This document shows, in pieces, positions 1-11,531 of a stretch of DNA of 64,000 bases. The first letter of the stretch is position 1. Each line of letters opens with the position of its first letter. A program made the position numbers and the translations under genes. The stretch is from positions 3,697,855 through 3,761,854 of the forward strand of contig NC_134030.1 in assembly GCF_964204645.1 (NCBI RefSeq), given 5' to 3'. Source of the DNA: Tubulanus polymorphus. Taxonomy: Eukaryota; Nemertea; Palaeonemertea; Tubulaniformes; Tubulanidae. The notes below the pieces were generated by a model that was given only the letters and a program-made list of their open reading frames with translations, ran no database searches and was not told the DNA's origin.

Positions 1-631
1 ATGGTTACTATGGCGGTCGGCTTTCGACCGAACATGTCGGAGATGATCGGGAAAATCAAACTTCCGGTCAGTACCCCGCCATAGTATACCGACTGACTCA
101 AAGCAGGAAGATGAGATCGGTCGCAAACTAGATCAAACTGAAAAACCAAGAAAAACGTATTTTTCAACGGAGAAAATAAGGCGAGACAAGATGTTGGTGA
201 AAAGCACCGTCGACATCAGCACAAACGACTGCACTCTATTGGCGCGAACCAAAATAATGATACGTATTCATATCAATATCATGCGGATTAATGTACATTA
301 ATGTCGTTTTTTTTTTCTTGTGGACATACGGAGCTCGAGGTGACATGGAGAAAAATATGTTTTTTTCTCGTTCGAATGAAATTAGAACAATGACAATCTT
401 TTCGATGGGAACGCAATCTTTGTCATTCGAAATGTGCTCATACGACGTCTATGATGATTTGAAAGTGCCATAGATTATTCATAAGATAGTATTCACTCAT
501 ATTTTGATCGACATGTTGGTTATCGCCATGTGACATCGACAACATGAAGAGAGCAAATATTGACTCTTCATTGGTTTTTTAAGATTAGAAAAATGAACTT
601 AGCACCCCATGATGCTTCCATATATCTTTAC
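1..631. other. Non-coding, probably an intron of the SLC22-type gene
   Basis: No exon continuing the SLC22 reading frame was recognised. The only structure seen is an 11-bp inverted repeat, TACTATGGCGG at 6-16 and its complement at 76-86, around a 59-bp loop. Short open frames here have no recognisable content. Confidence 0.4.
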
Positions 632-1232
632 CTCGGTGACTATACTCGTATATCCGTTGGCGTCATAAACCTGGCCGTATTTACAGCCAATTTTGTCATT
701 GTTGGACAAGAGTATGTGGCACTCGTCCGAAGAAGTCGTACCGGTAGGCGTTGCAGATGTCCGGGTATGATTCCATGTGATGTTGGTGGCAATATAAGAT
801 GGGACTTTACAATGATGAGGTGGTGTCCAACCTAAGATTCGTAAACATTGTAAATTGTAAATTATTATCATGTGGCAAAAGTCATTTTAATATCTTATCA
901 CCAAACTAGAAATTGGCTATCGAAATTGCCCGTACGATTTTTAAGTTATCAATAAAGATATACAGTCATGAAACCACCATATTCGTTTTCCTTCGTTCGA
1001 AGTCTCAAATTTAAGGTTCCTCTGTAAAACCCTAGACATTATTCATATCGTTTTTGGAAGAAACGGCACTAATTAATGTAGGCTATACAGTTATTTCCAA
1101 CTTACCGATAAAAACTATTGTGAAGGAATGAAATGCTACTGCCATATAACAGAATATACACATCGATGTGGATCTCTCCAACTGCCATCGACTATATTTT
1201 CCCAACTCCGTCAGGGCTTTTTCAACTTCCAT
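632..1232 (-). CDS. SLC22-type organic ion transporter, N-terminal part (truncated by window edge)
   Basis: Two coding exons join in phase. Exon 1 runs 1232-1106 (ATG at 1232, donor CG|GTAAG) and exon 2 runs 831-632 (acceptor CTTAG, donor GAG|GTAAAG). The product starts MEVEKALTELGKYSRWQ, has one hydrophobic segment (about residues 25-42), then a cysteine-bearing extracellular loop with PPHHCKVP, N-glycosylation sequons and a closing YTSIVTE. SLC22 transporters (major facilitator superfamily) share this plan: a short GxxxRxQ-like N terminus, helix 1, a large loop with an HxCxxP motif, and (S)IVTEW before helix 2. Substrate cannot be predicted. The next exon, expected to begin with Trp, was not found between 1 and 631 and probably lies left of the window. 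A pseudogene cannot be excluded, but both splice junctions keep frame. Confidence 0.72.
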
Positions 1233-2910
1233 GATTAACCTATGCTTGGATAGTGCTTACAAGTCCTTGTTCGAAATGCGCGAAAACAATTCGCAGCGAC
1301 AGACTATATTGCTAAAAAATGACATAATATCCAAGGGAGATAAGAAACGCGCACTTGAATGCATATGACGGTTTCGATTGAAATCGTCCGGTTTGAATTT
1401 ATCACGTAGATAACACAATGTGGTTCTTAAAACGCAACCGAAACTTCCACTTCAATTTGGCCTTCAATTGCATATATTTGAATAGGAAATTTTTTAGAAT
1501 GAATATGTCACCGATAACTCTAGATTCGGCCAAGTTATTTCGATTACAGGGCCATTGTTGTGAACCAGTCATTGAATCAACCATAACTGATTTCTACTTA
1601 AGGAGGATTATCACGTACAGTTAACTAACAGGTAATCGTAACTGATTATAATAATCATACACTTTATTTTCAAACTGAACATCGTACAAGTATGGCACGA
1701 TTTAGCTTTTCGGTTGCTGATCCAGCAAGCACCAAACAAAACTTTATTAAAAACCTAACGGAAAAAATCCATTTCCCAATGTCCTTGTACATGAACAGTA
1801 TCAATGCATGTTCTCCGGTCGGTTGTGACGATCATGAATGTTCTCTGTTCGATGGGGGTAGTACTGGGCATTTCCAACTTTTGTCTACCCAGCGAGTGTA
1901 CAAATGACTCAAGTAAAAAGCTTTGTTCACTAATCTGTTGGGTCTGCATGAATCACTCTATTATAAAATGATTTCAATCCTGGACAGTCTTGAGTAATTC
2001 ATCCAAGACAAACACCTCTTGACTTCACGGTTCACTACAATGGCTCTGGATAGAAAACTACGCGACCAAATCAAAAGCTTTTGGGGTTATATTGCTTCTA
2101 TATAAATTTTCTATCCACCCATATGAATATTGAAGGATTCTGATAAGTAGAAGTATGATGAGGTTGCATTTTTATTGGACCACCCTGTAAATGATTAGTG
2201 TTTTCCGTCAGTTCCGCACCAGTGATTTTATCTGTTCTTACTATCATCATCATAATCGCTTTGCTCCTGTCACAGAACCTTCTTTCAGTTAGATCTTAAA
2301 GTAACAGATCATCGCCTGAAGCCATTTGGAACATTTGCGCCCATTCGTTTGCCCCCAAAATCTCAGCGATATTGACTCTGCTCCCAGCGTTCAAAGGGCA
2401 GCATTAGACTGATAATATATTTATGATTACCACTTTTGTTCATCACTTTTGATAATACATGTCAGTTCTACCAAAAATTAATAAGACTTGTGAATTTTTG
2501 GTTCTACGTAATATTTACACGAAGGCGCTATAAAAATTCACAATCCTATTCTTATCGTTTATTTCCCCGATTTTCGAAGTAACGCAATGTTCACCAATCG
2601 TTATCAACTGCCCTCTAATAAAGCAGCAATCACTTAAACAAACGACAAGACGTGACACTCAATACGTACATACCTTACGCTGTTCGCGAGTCGTGGTGTA
2701 TGTATCTGTACTGAAATCGTCCGCTGCGGAAAATCACTTATGAACTTTTGAACTCTTGAATGCCGGAAAACAGCTGGTCGAAATTATATAATTCTTATTT
2801 AGCGCATAACTTAAAATACTAATCACATTTTAAAATACACATTAAACAATACATAAAAATACACCATTAATACATGTAGGCCTAAGTAAGCAGGATTTCT
2901 GTGAAACATG
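1233..2910. other. Gene-free stretch upstream of the SLC22-type gene
   Basis: AT-rich DNA with only short open frames lacking recognisable domains. It should contain the 5' UTR and promoter of the SLC22-type gene, but no clear TATA box, initiator or CpG-rich block could be placed. Confidence 0.4.
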
Positions 2911-3223
2911 AGGTAGCGGATTGGGACCCCGTCAAGGGATTCAAATTCACTAAGCTAAGCCGTTCCCCGCTGGTGGAAGCGACACTTGACTCCTGGAAAG
3001 TAAGGGTTTTCGTTTGACTGGTACCCGCATGATCCGGCGGTGGCCCACTTCGAAACTTTAATTACTAATATCTCGGAATTTAAAGCAATTTTTAGCCGGT
3101 TCTTCTAAATGAATTGATAAAAATAGGTCCACGTTTATCGGCGTCAATATCTGATATCAAAACTATCCGGTTTAATGATGGTGCCCGGCCAGATGGGGCC
3201 CCATGGAAGTCAACCCGCTACCT
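2911..3223. mobile_element. Candidate short inverted-repeat element
   Basis: AGGTAGCGGATTG at 2911-2923 is matched in inverse orientation at 3211-3223 (12 of 13 bases), enclosing about 290 bp that are more GC-rich than the flanks. No coding potential and no convincing target-site duplication are visible, so a non-autonomous DNA transposon is the simplest guess but is unproven. Confidence 0.4.
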
Positions 3224-3907
3224 ATTTAAGCATATGATAAAACGATAGGAGTAAAAAAAGGTACAAGTTGAAAAGAAAAGTGGTCAATATTTGTTCTTTT
3301 ATTTAAAAAAAACAAATATTTGTATTAACTATTAACCTAAAAAAGGTAAGTTTTCAGATTAGATTTTAAAGATTGCATTTCGGGTCTTGTAAAGCGTTCT
3401 ATAGACCTGGGGTAGAAATTTAAAAACTTTTCTGCTAGACTACAGTGTCTTCACTGGACGGAAGTAACCTCTTTGACACATGGGAAGTCAGGAGTTATGA
3501 GTGGTGCTAAATCATTCACACTTCGTAGACAAATAAGCAACACAATTTTGAGATGTTAATTGACAAAGTAAAAGCCACAGAAAGTTTGGCCATGTACTAT
3601 AAAACGAAGATTACCAACACGAAATATCCGACCAGAATTCCACCTGATGGCGGCCGAAACTTTCAATCCTGGGCGTCTTTCGGCAGATCGAAAAAAGATT
3701 ACGCCGTTTTAACCGTTTGCCTGCCGTGCCCATCATCCTGGCAATTGATAGTGTTTTGATGGATGAAGTACGGAAGTGCTGAAGGGATGTGAGAGATGGG
3801 AGAGGGAGAATTTGTGTGAACATAAAACATGTCTGAGGGTCGATTGATATGTACATTGAAGTTAATTTTACTACGCGCATGCGTTCCGTGTGAAATTTTG
3901 ACCGATA

Positions 3908-4369
3908 GGTGCTGCCCCTCTACACATCGTTGACGGTAAATATGTGAACTAACGTATTACTCGCATGCCAGAGTAGAAGTATTAGAGGCCTTTTTATGAA
4001 CCAGCAAAATCGAAATAGATTAGCTATTTAGATAGCCGATTAGTGTCAATTAGCATAACCGGGTATGTTGGCTGATAAAAACGCCAGGTAGAAATTATTC
4101 AATTATGGCCTACTCAGCAGCGACTTCTACCGAGAACACCATATCGGTTGGATTAGATAATCGGCATACTTGCTCGCCGAGCGAGTATGCTGAGTATGCT
4201 AATCGATTATGATAACCAATGTTCATAAAAATGACGGATTATGACATAACCCATGCTCATAAAAACGTTTTGCATACTCGAATATACTAATCGAGTGTTC
4301 ATAAAAAGGCCTTAAGCTATCGAGTTAGTTCACACGTTCACCGCCTATGAAATATAGTGGGGCAGCACT
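3908..4369. mobile_element. Outer inverted-repeat (MITE-like) element, interrupted by another
   Basis: The left arm starts with GTGCTGCCCC near 3909 and includes ATGTGAACTAAC ending at 3953. The right arm is its imperfect inverse, with GTTAGTTCACAC from 4324 and GGGGCAGCACT at 4359-4369. The arms are roughly 50 bp each. A second inverted-repeat element (3986-4311) sits between them, so the outer one is probably older. No transposase frame is present. Confidence 0.5.
3986..4311. mobile_element. Inner MITE with AGGCCTTTTTATGAAC termini, nested in the 3908-4369 element
   Basis: A perfect 16-bp terminal inverted repeat (AGGCCTTTTTATGAAC) lies at 3986-4001, with its complement ending at 4311. The interior is AT-rich and holds a further hairpin, GCATACTTGCTCG at 4164-4176 against CGAGCGAGTATGC at 4178-4190. 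The flanking triplets (TAG/TAA) only weakly suggest a TWA-type duplication as in PIF/Harbinger elements. Non-coding. Confidence 0.55.
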
Positions 4370-4435
4370 TAACGGCTTATTTTGGAAATGGTTGGAGTGC
4401 GTAATAAATATTCGTGTTGGTGTTGTTGGGGGTGC

Positions 4436-4626
4436 GATTCAAGAATAGGGGACTATAGCAATATATGTAGTGATAGTAATCAATTAAGTAATAATATTAG
4501 TAATTGATAATGATGATATATAATGATAGTAATGTATATAGTAATTAATGATGATTAGGGAACTAAACCTAACCCTAACCTTAATCCTAACCCTAATCCT
4601 AACCACTAGTCCCCTATTCTTGAATC
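4436..4626. mobile_element. Inverted-repeat element carrying telomere-like repeats
   Basis: Perfect 20-bp inverted repeats (GATTCAAGAATAGGGGACTA at 4436-4455, complement at 4607-4626) bracket about 150 bp. The interior is an AT-rich run of AATGATGAT-like repeats, followed by degenerate CCTAACCCTAA telomeric-type units at 4566-4604. On the opposite strand these read TTAGGG/TTAGGA. There is no open reading frame. Origin by capture of a telomeric tract, or by local expansion, cannot be decided from one copy. Confidence 0.6.
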
Positions 4627-5178
4627 TTACCCGGCGTTTGTGAGGACGATCGTTTTTAGATTATCGACCAAAAGACAGCAGATTGAAACAAAATATACCT
4701 CAAATCAAAATGAAGACTAACCGTAAACACAAACATATTCCATTTCACTTTACGTTTAATAATATAATATGTATATAAATATGATACAGCAGCATTAGCT
4801 TTATACAATTTGTCTCAAAGAATATAAATTACAATTTGAAATAAAAACACTCGACTTTTGGCGTTGTCTTATACTATAATCATTAACTCGTTTTAAACCT
4901 CAATGATAGTTATTTGAATATTTTCACATAACAGAAATACGAAATTAAGCCAAACAATTATGACCATTATTATGTCAAAGAATGTACTCACAAATGTTTC
5001 AACCCATGAACGTACGAATCAGTTTTTACGTCCATGGTTTACCTCAGGTTAACGAGGATCTTTGCTTCAAGGCATGTTGGAGCATTTTACAAAAAAAAAA
5101 AAAAAACGTAGACATAAGATTATTAATGAATAACACAGTTGGCACTGTGATAATAATATAGATAAAATTCCACACTAA

Positions 5179-5397
5179 GGCTAAACAAAAATGATACCTC
5201 GTTTCTCCGCAGTGGGCAGGTAATTTTTGTAAAATATGATAAAATTCATAAACAGTTCATTTCCATAGCGGTCGGGTCTGTTATGGTGAAATTGATCACG
5301 ATTTAAAAAAAAGTAATGTATGGGGTAGATAGGCGGCCGGCCGGGTCAACATTTAAGCTCGCAGAGCGGAGAAACAAGGTATCAATTTTTTTTGGCC
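5179..5397. mobile_element. MITE with TAA target-site duplication (PIF/Harbinger-like)
   Basis: An imperfect terminal inverted repeat of about 32 bp begins GGCTAAAC on the left (5179) and reads GGCCAAAA from the right end (5397). The inner part TGTTTCTCCGC is nearly identical in both arms. The element is flanked by TAA at 5176-5178 and 5398-5400. A three-base TWA duplication plus GGC termini is the known signature of PIF/Harbinger-derived MITEs. Length 219 bp, non-coding. Confidence 0.55.
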
Positions 5398-5400
5398 TAA

Positions 5401-8006
5401 TATTGAAAAAAAAACCAAGTCTGAAATATGAGTAAATAGTTAAATCGGCGTTGAAACGTTGAATAAACTATTAACTCAATAACACATTTTGGACTTTATT
5501 TTTTCAATATCAATCTGGGATTTTATATTCCGGTATTAGACTATTAAAACTACATAAAGCTGATGCTCGTGGATCCTTGTCCTCGCATGAGCAATTCTAA
5601 ACCACACTACATTAATCTTACAAGACAAGAATGGCTTATCATATATACATGAATACCTATATATATAACCTATGTATTAAATACATTCAGATTCAAGCGA
5701 TGACACACATTATGAAAATATTTTATCATTAAATATTTCTTTGCTTCAAATGCTAGCGTTTATATTGGCAGCACGATGAGGTGTTGATGCTACAGAAAGA
5801 CGTATGATCTTAGCACCTTATGACATAAGTGAAGCTAAACTACTATAATATAATAATATAACGTGAATAATATCTCTTGAAATTCCATCCATCCGCACAG
5901 CAACCAAATGGCGGCATGCCAGAAATTCGCAAAATTTACCGGGTACTGTTGGTCCAATCAGCTGGCTAAATAATAATTGAAGAACTGTAACACTATTCCC
6001 GATTGGTTTATGATGATGCTTATCATGTGATTTGTTATCAGGCATACGCAGAGATGACATCATATCTCATGAGAAGTAGGATGTTGAAACCACATTTTAT
6101 CATGAGCGCGCTATCTTCCTGATTTACCTCCACCAGATCAATCCAAAATCTTGGATGCAATGAATTCACAACTTCATATACAAATACAAGCAACCAATCT
6201 ACATCAATTGGGAAAAAATGGCACTAACCCGAGTGAATATATCCGAGCAAACACACTGAATAGTTCATTAAAACAGAAAGATCGTTACTCCCCAAACATC
6301 TGATTAGTCATAAACTATCACGCGCTTAGATATCTCATGAGATGTGGATGCGTTTTTGAACCTTGAAGGCAGTAAATACTTTGTAATATATGGAGAGGTT
6401 ATAACAGTTATTGTATTAATACTACATGTATATACAAGAATCAAGGCAATTTTGAGCATAAAATATAGTTACACCGATAAATCACTTGTTAATGCATACG
6501 CATTACATGGTTTTTTAGTGTCAATAGTTGTATATTTGCATCCATTAAATGGACATTTTACGACAAAATATATACATGTACATTTCGAAAACTTGCGTAA
6601 TAAGACGTACATGAATGTACATACAGACAAGCTGTGTTACACTACTAGTAATTGTTTGAAATACATTCATGAAAGAATAAATTTAAGGAGCAGCAAATTA
6701 ATGAAAATTTCAGGAGAAAAGCAAAGCAGATTTTAAGAGTAGCAAAGCAAAGCATATTGTGTCTTATTTGAGATAATCCTGGGCATATATAGGTACAGGA
6801 GAATCCCTCTTTGAATCATGCACGATAAACCAACTTGATGTCGAAGTTGGAGATTATTCGAACTTGTTGTATCTAGATTATGAAGTATGGTCCACAATCG
6901 ATGAAAAAGAAGCGATTTTGGTCCAATATGTGAAAAACATCGCTTTAAATAGAATTTGCAATAACCAAAGCAAAATCCGAAAAAATGCTTTGTCTCTTGG
7001 TTTGTTGATAGAGCTTGCACTGTCAATAATCTATATACTTTTAACAATAGTGTTTGGTCCAGTTCTGACGAAAAGCAGTAGCTATATGTAATAAATCAAA
7101 GCCTTGCGGTGCAAAAATCAAACCCTTAAATGCACTGTGACAAAAAGAATAGACTTATCAATATCTTAAGACACAGGTAAAATTAAACCCAGACATGTGA
7201 AACCCTGGGTCCTACATGGTTTAGAAAATGTAGTGGATTTTGAAGAACAAGATGATAACATCGATATATCACAACATTGCAACTTTACTCAACTAGGCCT
7301 CAAATGTTTAAGCAACAATTTGCTACACGAAAAACAATTGATTAGTTTCATAACTCACAAAATAATCATCGCACATGTTTTAAGAGAGTTGAATAGTTTC
7401 ACTACAAATGCAATTAGAATCTAGTTGTTACAAAGCTTTTCAAATCTGATTTAGTTCATTAACAATAAAAGAAGTAACTGGTCATTATAAAAGCAGTCAT
7501 CAGAGAGTGCTTACTTCTGATTATGGGTTATTGTTTTGTCTGATGATGCCATTAAGATCATACGAGATCTCCCCTGAATTATTCATCAAGATTTTGAGTT
7601 TGAATATCTTGTAAAAACAATACTCATTTCCATAGAATGATCAGTATCTACATTCTCAATGTAATGATAACACTCAATAACAACAACTCCTCTGTAAGCC
7701 ACAAGTTATTTTAGTTCTAAACGCTCTGAGTATTGAGGCACAAAGCCTGGTTTCATTCATAAACAGTCGGTTAGCATCCAGTGCTCAGGTTTTTCAAACT
7801 ATATCCAAGTACAAATTATCAGGAAATAAGTATCAGGTACTGTAGAACTGCTATCAGAGTTTCTACTGTAGACTTCTGTTCACTTACTTAAGAATTATGG
7901 GTCAACTTCATTTTTAACCAATAACTTCAGTTCCAATTCTTAGTTTATTCAAACAGCATATCAGATGATTGGTTTTCACATCGCTCCTGAGAAGAGCCTC
8001 TTAGAC
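5401..8006. other. Gene-free AT-rich stretch downstream of the TBK1-adaptor gene
   Basis: Open frames here, the longest about 130 codons near 6344-6736, use non-ATG starts or lack any recognisable motif, and none has convincing splice context. A TTTATT at 7944-7949 (AATAAA on the minus strand) could be the polyadenylation signal of the TBK1-adaptor gene, giving a 3' UTR of about 250 bases. That assignment is tentative. Confidence 0.35.
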
Positions 8007-8180
8007 AGGTTTTGATTGAACTTATTTCAGTTTTGAAATAGGAATTCAAGATTACAAACTCTCTACCTTTTCACGGTTTACTGATCATGCTTTTAAGGAA
8101 TAGGTAGTGTATTCTGGTCGACACAAATGCGCCAAAAGAGAATTTCGGAATCGGTAGAAACCAATCCAAAACCTGCCTCA
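8007..8180. repeat. Dispersed repeat, related copy at 29212-29403
   Basis: Blocks shared with 29212-29403 in the same order include GGTTTTGATTGAA, GATCATGCT, AAATGCGCCA and GGTAGAAACCAATC. Overall similarity is estimated by eye at around 70 percent. No coding capacity was seen. It may be part of a SINE or LINE tail or of an old non-autonomous element; the full ends could not be fixed. Confidence 0.5.
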
Positions 8181-8202
8181 AACTATTGTGAACTGCATTT
8201 TT

Positions 8203-11200
8203 TTACTCATGCATATTCAATGTACCAAAAGAATCGACTACTGGTTCCGTCGCGTGGTCATCCTCATCGAAATGACTGTTTACGTGCGATTCATAATCGG
8301 CCTGCGGGATCGAGTCGGGATACTGTTCCGAGCAAACCGGACAAACGCGATCGTCCTCGCTGATTACGTGGCCCGGAATTATTTCGCCTTCCAATTCGTC
8401 GGGCGTCTCGCAACATTCGAGCACGTGCTGCTGAATCTCTTCCATCGTGATGAGCGTGTTCGCGAAATCCATTCGACAAATCGGACACATACGACACGAA
8501 TCGACCGGCGCGGCTGCCGCCGTTTTCACGTTACTCGAGCTGTTGTTGCTCATTTTATCGACTTCGTCGCGGTAGATGTTTTTATTCGGGATCGTCTTGT
8601 GACCGATTAACGGGTCGTTGTTCAAAAATAAATTCGGCGCAAACCGCGAGCCGGACGACGCGTCGGTATTCTCCGTCTCGTGGCTCATTAATAGATTCAC
8701 GTTCTGCGTCATGTTGTCGTAACTCTTCGGCATCGTCTCCGCGCAGCCGTCGTTTCGTTCGATATTCAAAGGTCGCGGTAACTGATAGGAACTGTTCGGT
8801 CGATATCGATTCTCCAGTTCTAAACTCGGGTCGACGTTCTCGACGGGGTAATTACCGGACGACGCCGGCGCGCTCGCTCGATTACCGGCTGATCGATTCG
8901 AACTAGCGCCGAATCGTGGTGAACTATCGCTGAAACGTGAGAGCGCCGTTAAAGAAGCGCTGCCGGTCATCGCGCCGCTGCCGCCAGGAGGCAATATATT
9001 ATCCCGGCTCGACGCTCCTTTAACAACGTTTTCATCGAAGTCGAAATCCTCAGCAGTATCGATATTCTCTAGATCGGCGAGGTAATCCTCATCGGGGCTT
9101 TCATCGTGCAGGTGTTCTAATGAATCATTCCTGGCAGCCGGTAGCTGACCGAGCCAGCTCTGTAACCGGTCTGCGCCGCCGCTAACATCCAATCGTTTAT
9201 AATTACTCAAATTGTCGTTCATCAACGCGCGGTGATTATCTTGCATTTCCGTATCGATCGGCGACGATAACAGATCGATTTGGTCGGTCGCGTTTTGGTT
9301 GTACAAATCATTTTTAGTTCGTGAGTTAGCCGATAGGGAACTATGAGCCGGCGATGGTTTGAAATTTTCCGCGACGCCGTGCTGGTACGGTCTCTTCAAA
9401 CCTAACTCCTCCTTCATCATATCCTCGGCGCACTGCATGGCAGCGGTGGTCACCGTGTTTCGAGGCCACACTCTCGTTTGCTGAGATTTCGGCGTTTTCG
9501 GACGCGCGCCGAACGATTGTTGACTAGAACTTCGTGACGTGGCAGAAATCGAAACTGCAAAGCAAATTATGACGATTATAAGACAATGTACGGATGAGGA
9601 ATCAGGTCTAAGTGAAAGTCACATTTGTTGCAAATGAAGGGAAAGGGGTAAAATATCTACCATTTTTCCTGATGTAAATAAAGCTTAGAATTGTGTACAT
9701 TGTCATAGGGGGTTGAATAGTGTACCAACATACTTTATGAACAGCAACCACCATTAGCAGAATTTTATACCAGAATTTGAAACAGGATCCTGAGAGATCA
9801 GTCATTCTTGGATATAAGGAGTCTTCAAGGAGTTTTAAAGAAGAACATTTCAAATTTTGAGGAAGCGTCTGCATCACTTTCATATCCTAATTACTGTAGA
9901 CTCCACCTAAATCGGTACTGTTTATCTCATCTAAACCACTAATTCATAACCAAATTTTTATCCTTACTGTACAACTACAAACTAGACAAAAATTTCGAAT
10001 TGCCCATTTCTCAAAATTGCAAGAGTTTTAAAGGAGTTTTAGGCATTTTGCTCAAATTAAAGGAGTTTCAAGCACCTTTTAAAGGTATTTTCTGTTTTAT
10101 AAGGAGTTTTTCAGGAATAGAGGAGTTGTAGGGACTCTGTGAAAACATCATTTTCATAGTTCCAACGGGAGCCGTGGAAATATGCACAGAATTGTCAGAC
10201 AGCACTCAAGATTCACCCTACCCACCACTTCTACACCCTACCCACCTCTTCCACACCCTACCCACCTCAGCCACACCCTAGCCACCTCTTCCACACCCTA
10301 TCCACCTCTTCCACACTGACTCTACCCACCTCTTCCACACCCTACCCACCTCAGCCACACCCTAGCCACCTCTTCCACACCCTACCCACCTCTTCCACAC
10401 CCTATCCACCTCTTCCACACCCTATCCACCTCTTCCACACTGACTCTACCCACCTCTTCCTTTTTGACTCGACAGCACGTTTGATCTGTCTTCCTCGCGT
10501 TTGATCAGCTGGTGAATTATAGTCTGTTGATTGCCGATGAGTTCCGAAAATTCTTTCACTTGCGCCCGCGATTCAAACACCTTCGTGCACATTGATTGCA
10601 ATAAAGAGACGTCGACATCTGTAATTAGAATAACATCATATCTGAGCATTATCTGTAGGTCTAAACAGTCTAACTCTTGTTTAAATACCACAACGCAGTT
10701 AAACTCCATCCAATACAACTGTAGGGCAGTTTAACTTGAGATACGGTACCTGTAAGGACATAGTTCTACGGTAGCGGGCTTAGAATTTGATTCTAGGGTT
10801 GACCAATGGGGAGCTGTATTTCGCTAAGACTGTCTATGAATAAAACTCTTACCGTTATCAGTATTAGCCATTGATTCAGCACTACTCTGCGGTATATTCT
10901 CGTGGCCGTCATTCCTGACGGTTTTAACGCGATATTCTTGTAACTGTTTCTCAGCGAATTGAAGTTTCTTCTCGAGACTGACGATCTTCTTCAGATAGGA
11001 ATCATTTTCCAGTTCGAGTTTGTGGTTTTTTTCGACATGTTCATTCTCGCGGATACGTACCGAACTACCGAGGCTTTTTATCTCCTCTTTAAATCGGATA
11101 TTCTCGACGGATAACTCTTCGTTCGCCCGTTCGATGTTTTGACATCGTTCTTGAAGATCGATGACTTTTTCGCTGAGCTCGCGATTCGATTGTTGTAACT

Positions 11201-11531
11201 GGAAATTCTGTGATTCGAGCGACTGGCAAATATTGGACACTCCGCCGACGGTTAGATTAGTCTGCGACGGAGAAGCGTCTAGATTCAGGTCTCCGTTCTG
11301 CGTCCCGCTACCGCACATAGCCATGTTTACATCCGGTGGTGAAGTGTTTATTCCCTGTTGTTGAATGTCTAATATTTTACGGCTCAACGCGCGGTTCTTT
11401 TTCTCGCACTCGCGGAAACGGTTTTTAAGATCGTTGTAAGCGGTGTTGAGGGCATGATGCGAACCGGCCTGCACTTCGTCACATGACGCTTGTCTTTTCG
11501 ATGAAAACAATGAAGGAATTATAGACGACAT
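8203..11531 (-). CDS. TBK1/IKK-epsilon adaptor of the TANK/NAP1/SINTBAD type with two C-terminal zinc fingers
   Basis: Three coding exons, 11531-10853, 10618-10454 and 9554-8203, join in phase to give 731 residues. Family members are coiled-coil scaffolds that bring TBK1 or IKK-epsilon to signalling and autophagy sites. Residues about 25-45 (HHALNTAYNDLKNRFRECEK) match the NAP1/SINTBAD motif HFAL..AYEDIK. Coiled coil continues through about 105-205. A long acidic, Ser/Asn-rich disordered region follows. The C terminus has a C2HC finger (C638, C641, H658, C662) and a C2H2 finger (C686, C689, H705, H709; CPVCSEQYP) like those of TAX1BP1 and TANK, which bind ubiquitin in known members. The ATG at 11531 lies 17 bases after an acceptor. 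Upstream of that acceptor the frame has a stop, so an untranslated first exon ending near 12281 is likely. The exact vertebrate orthologue is unresolved, and no TBK1-binding segment was pinned down. Confidence 0.8.
10213..10462. repeat. 20-bp minisatellite overlapping the exon 2 donor of the TBK1-adaptor gene
   Basis: About a dozen units of CCCACCTCTTCCACACCCTA, with CAG for CTT and TGACTCT variants arranged in a longer repeating pattern. On the minus (transcribed) strand the unit is purine-rich and contains GGAAGAGGTGGGT. The authentic donor of exon 2, GAAGAG|GTGGGT at 10454/10453, is the outermost unit, so the end of the exon and the array share sequence. Confidence 0.85.

Noticed and set aside
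4566..4604. Interpreting the CCCTAA repeats as a chromosome end or fusion point
   Set aside because: The tract is short and degenerate, and it sits inside a unit with perfect inverted ends.
6344..6736. 130-codon plus-strand open frame
   Set aside because: It begins at GTG, has no in-frame ATG at the start, no recognisable domain and no splice support, and the region is AT-rich repeat-bearing DNA.
8127..8610. Plus-strand frames of 78 and 140 codons
   Set aside because: They largely lie opposite the zinc-finger exon of the TBK1 adaptor and are shadows of it.
9472..9554. Starting the zinc-finger protein at 9471 as a separate gene
   Set aside because: That position is GTG, the frame continues upstream to a clear acceptor at 9555, and the phase matches exon 2, so this is the third coding exon of the TBK1 adaptor.
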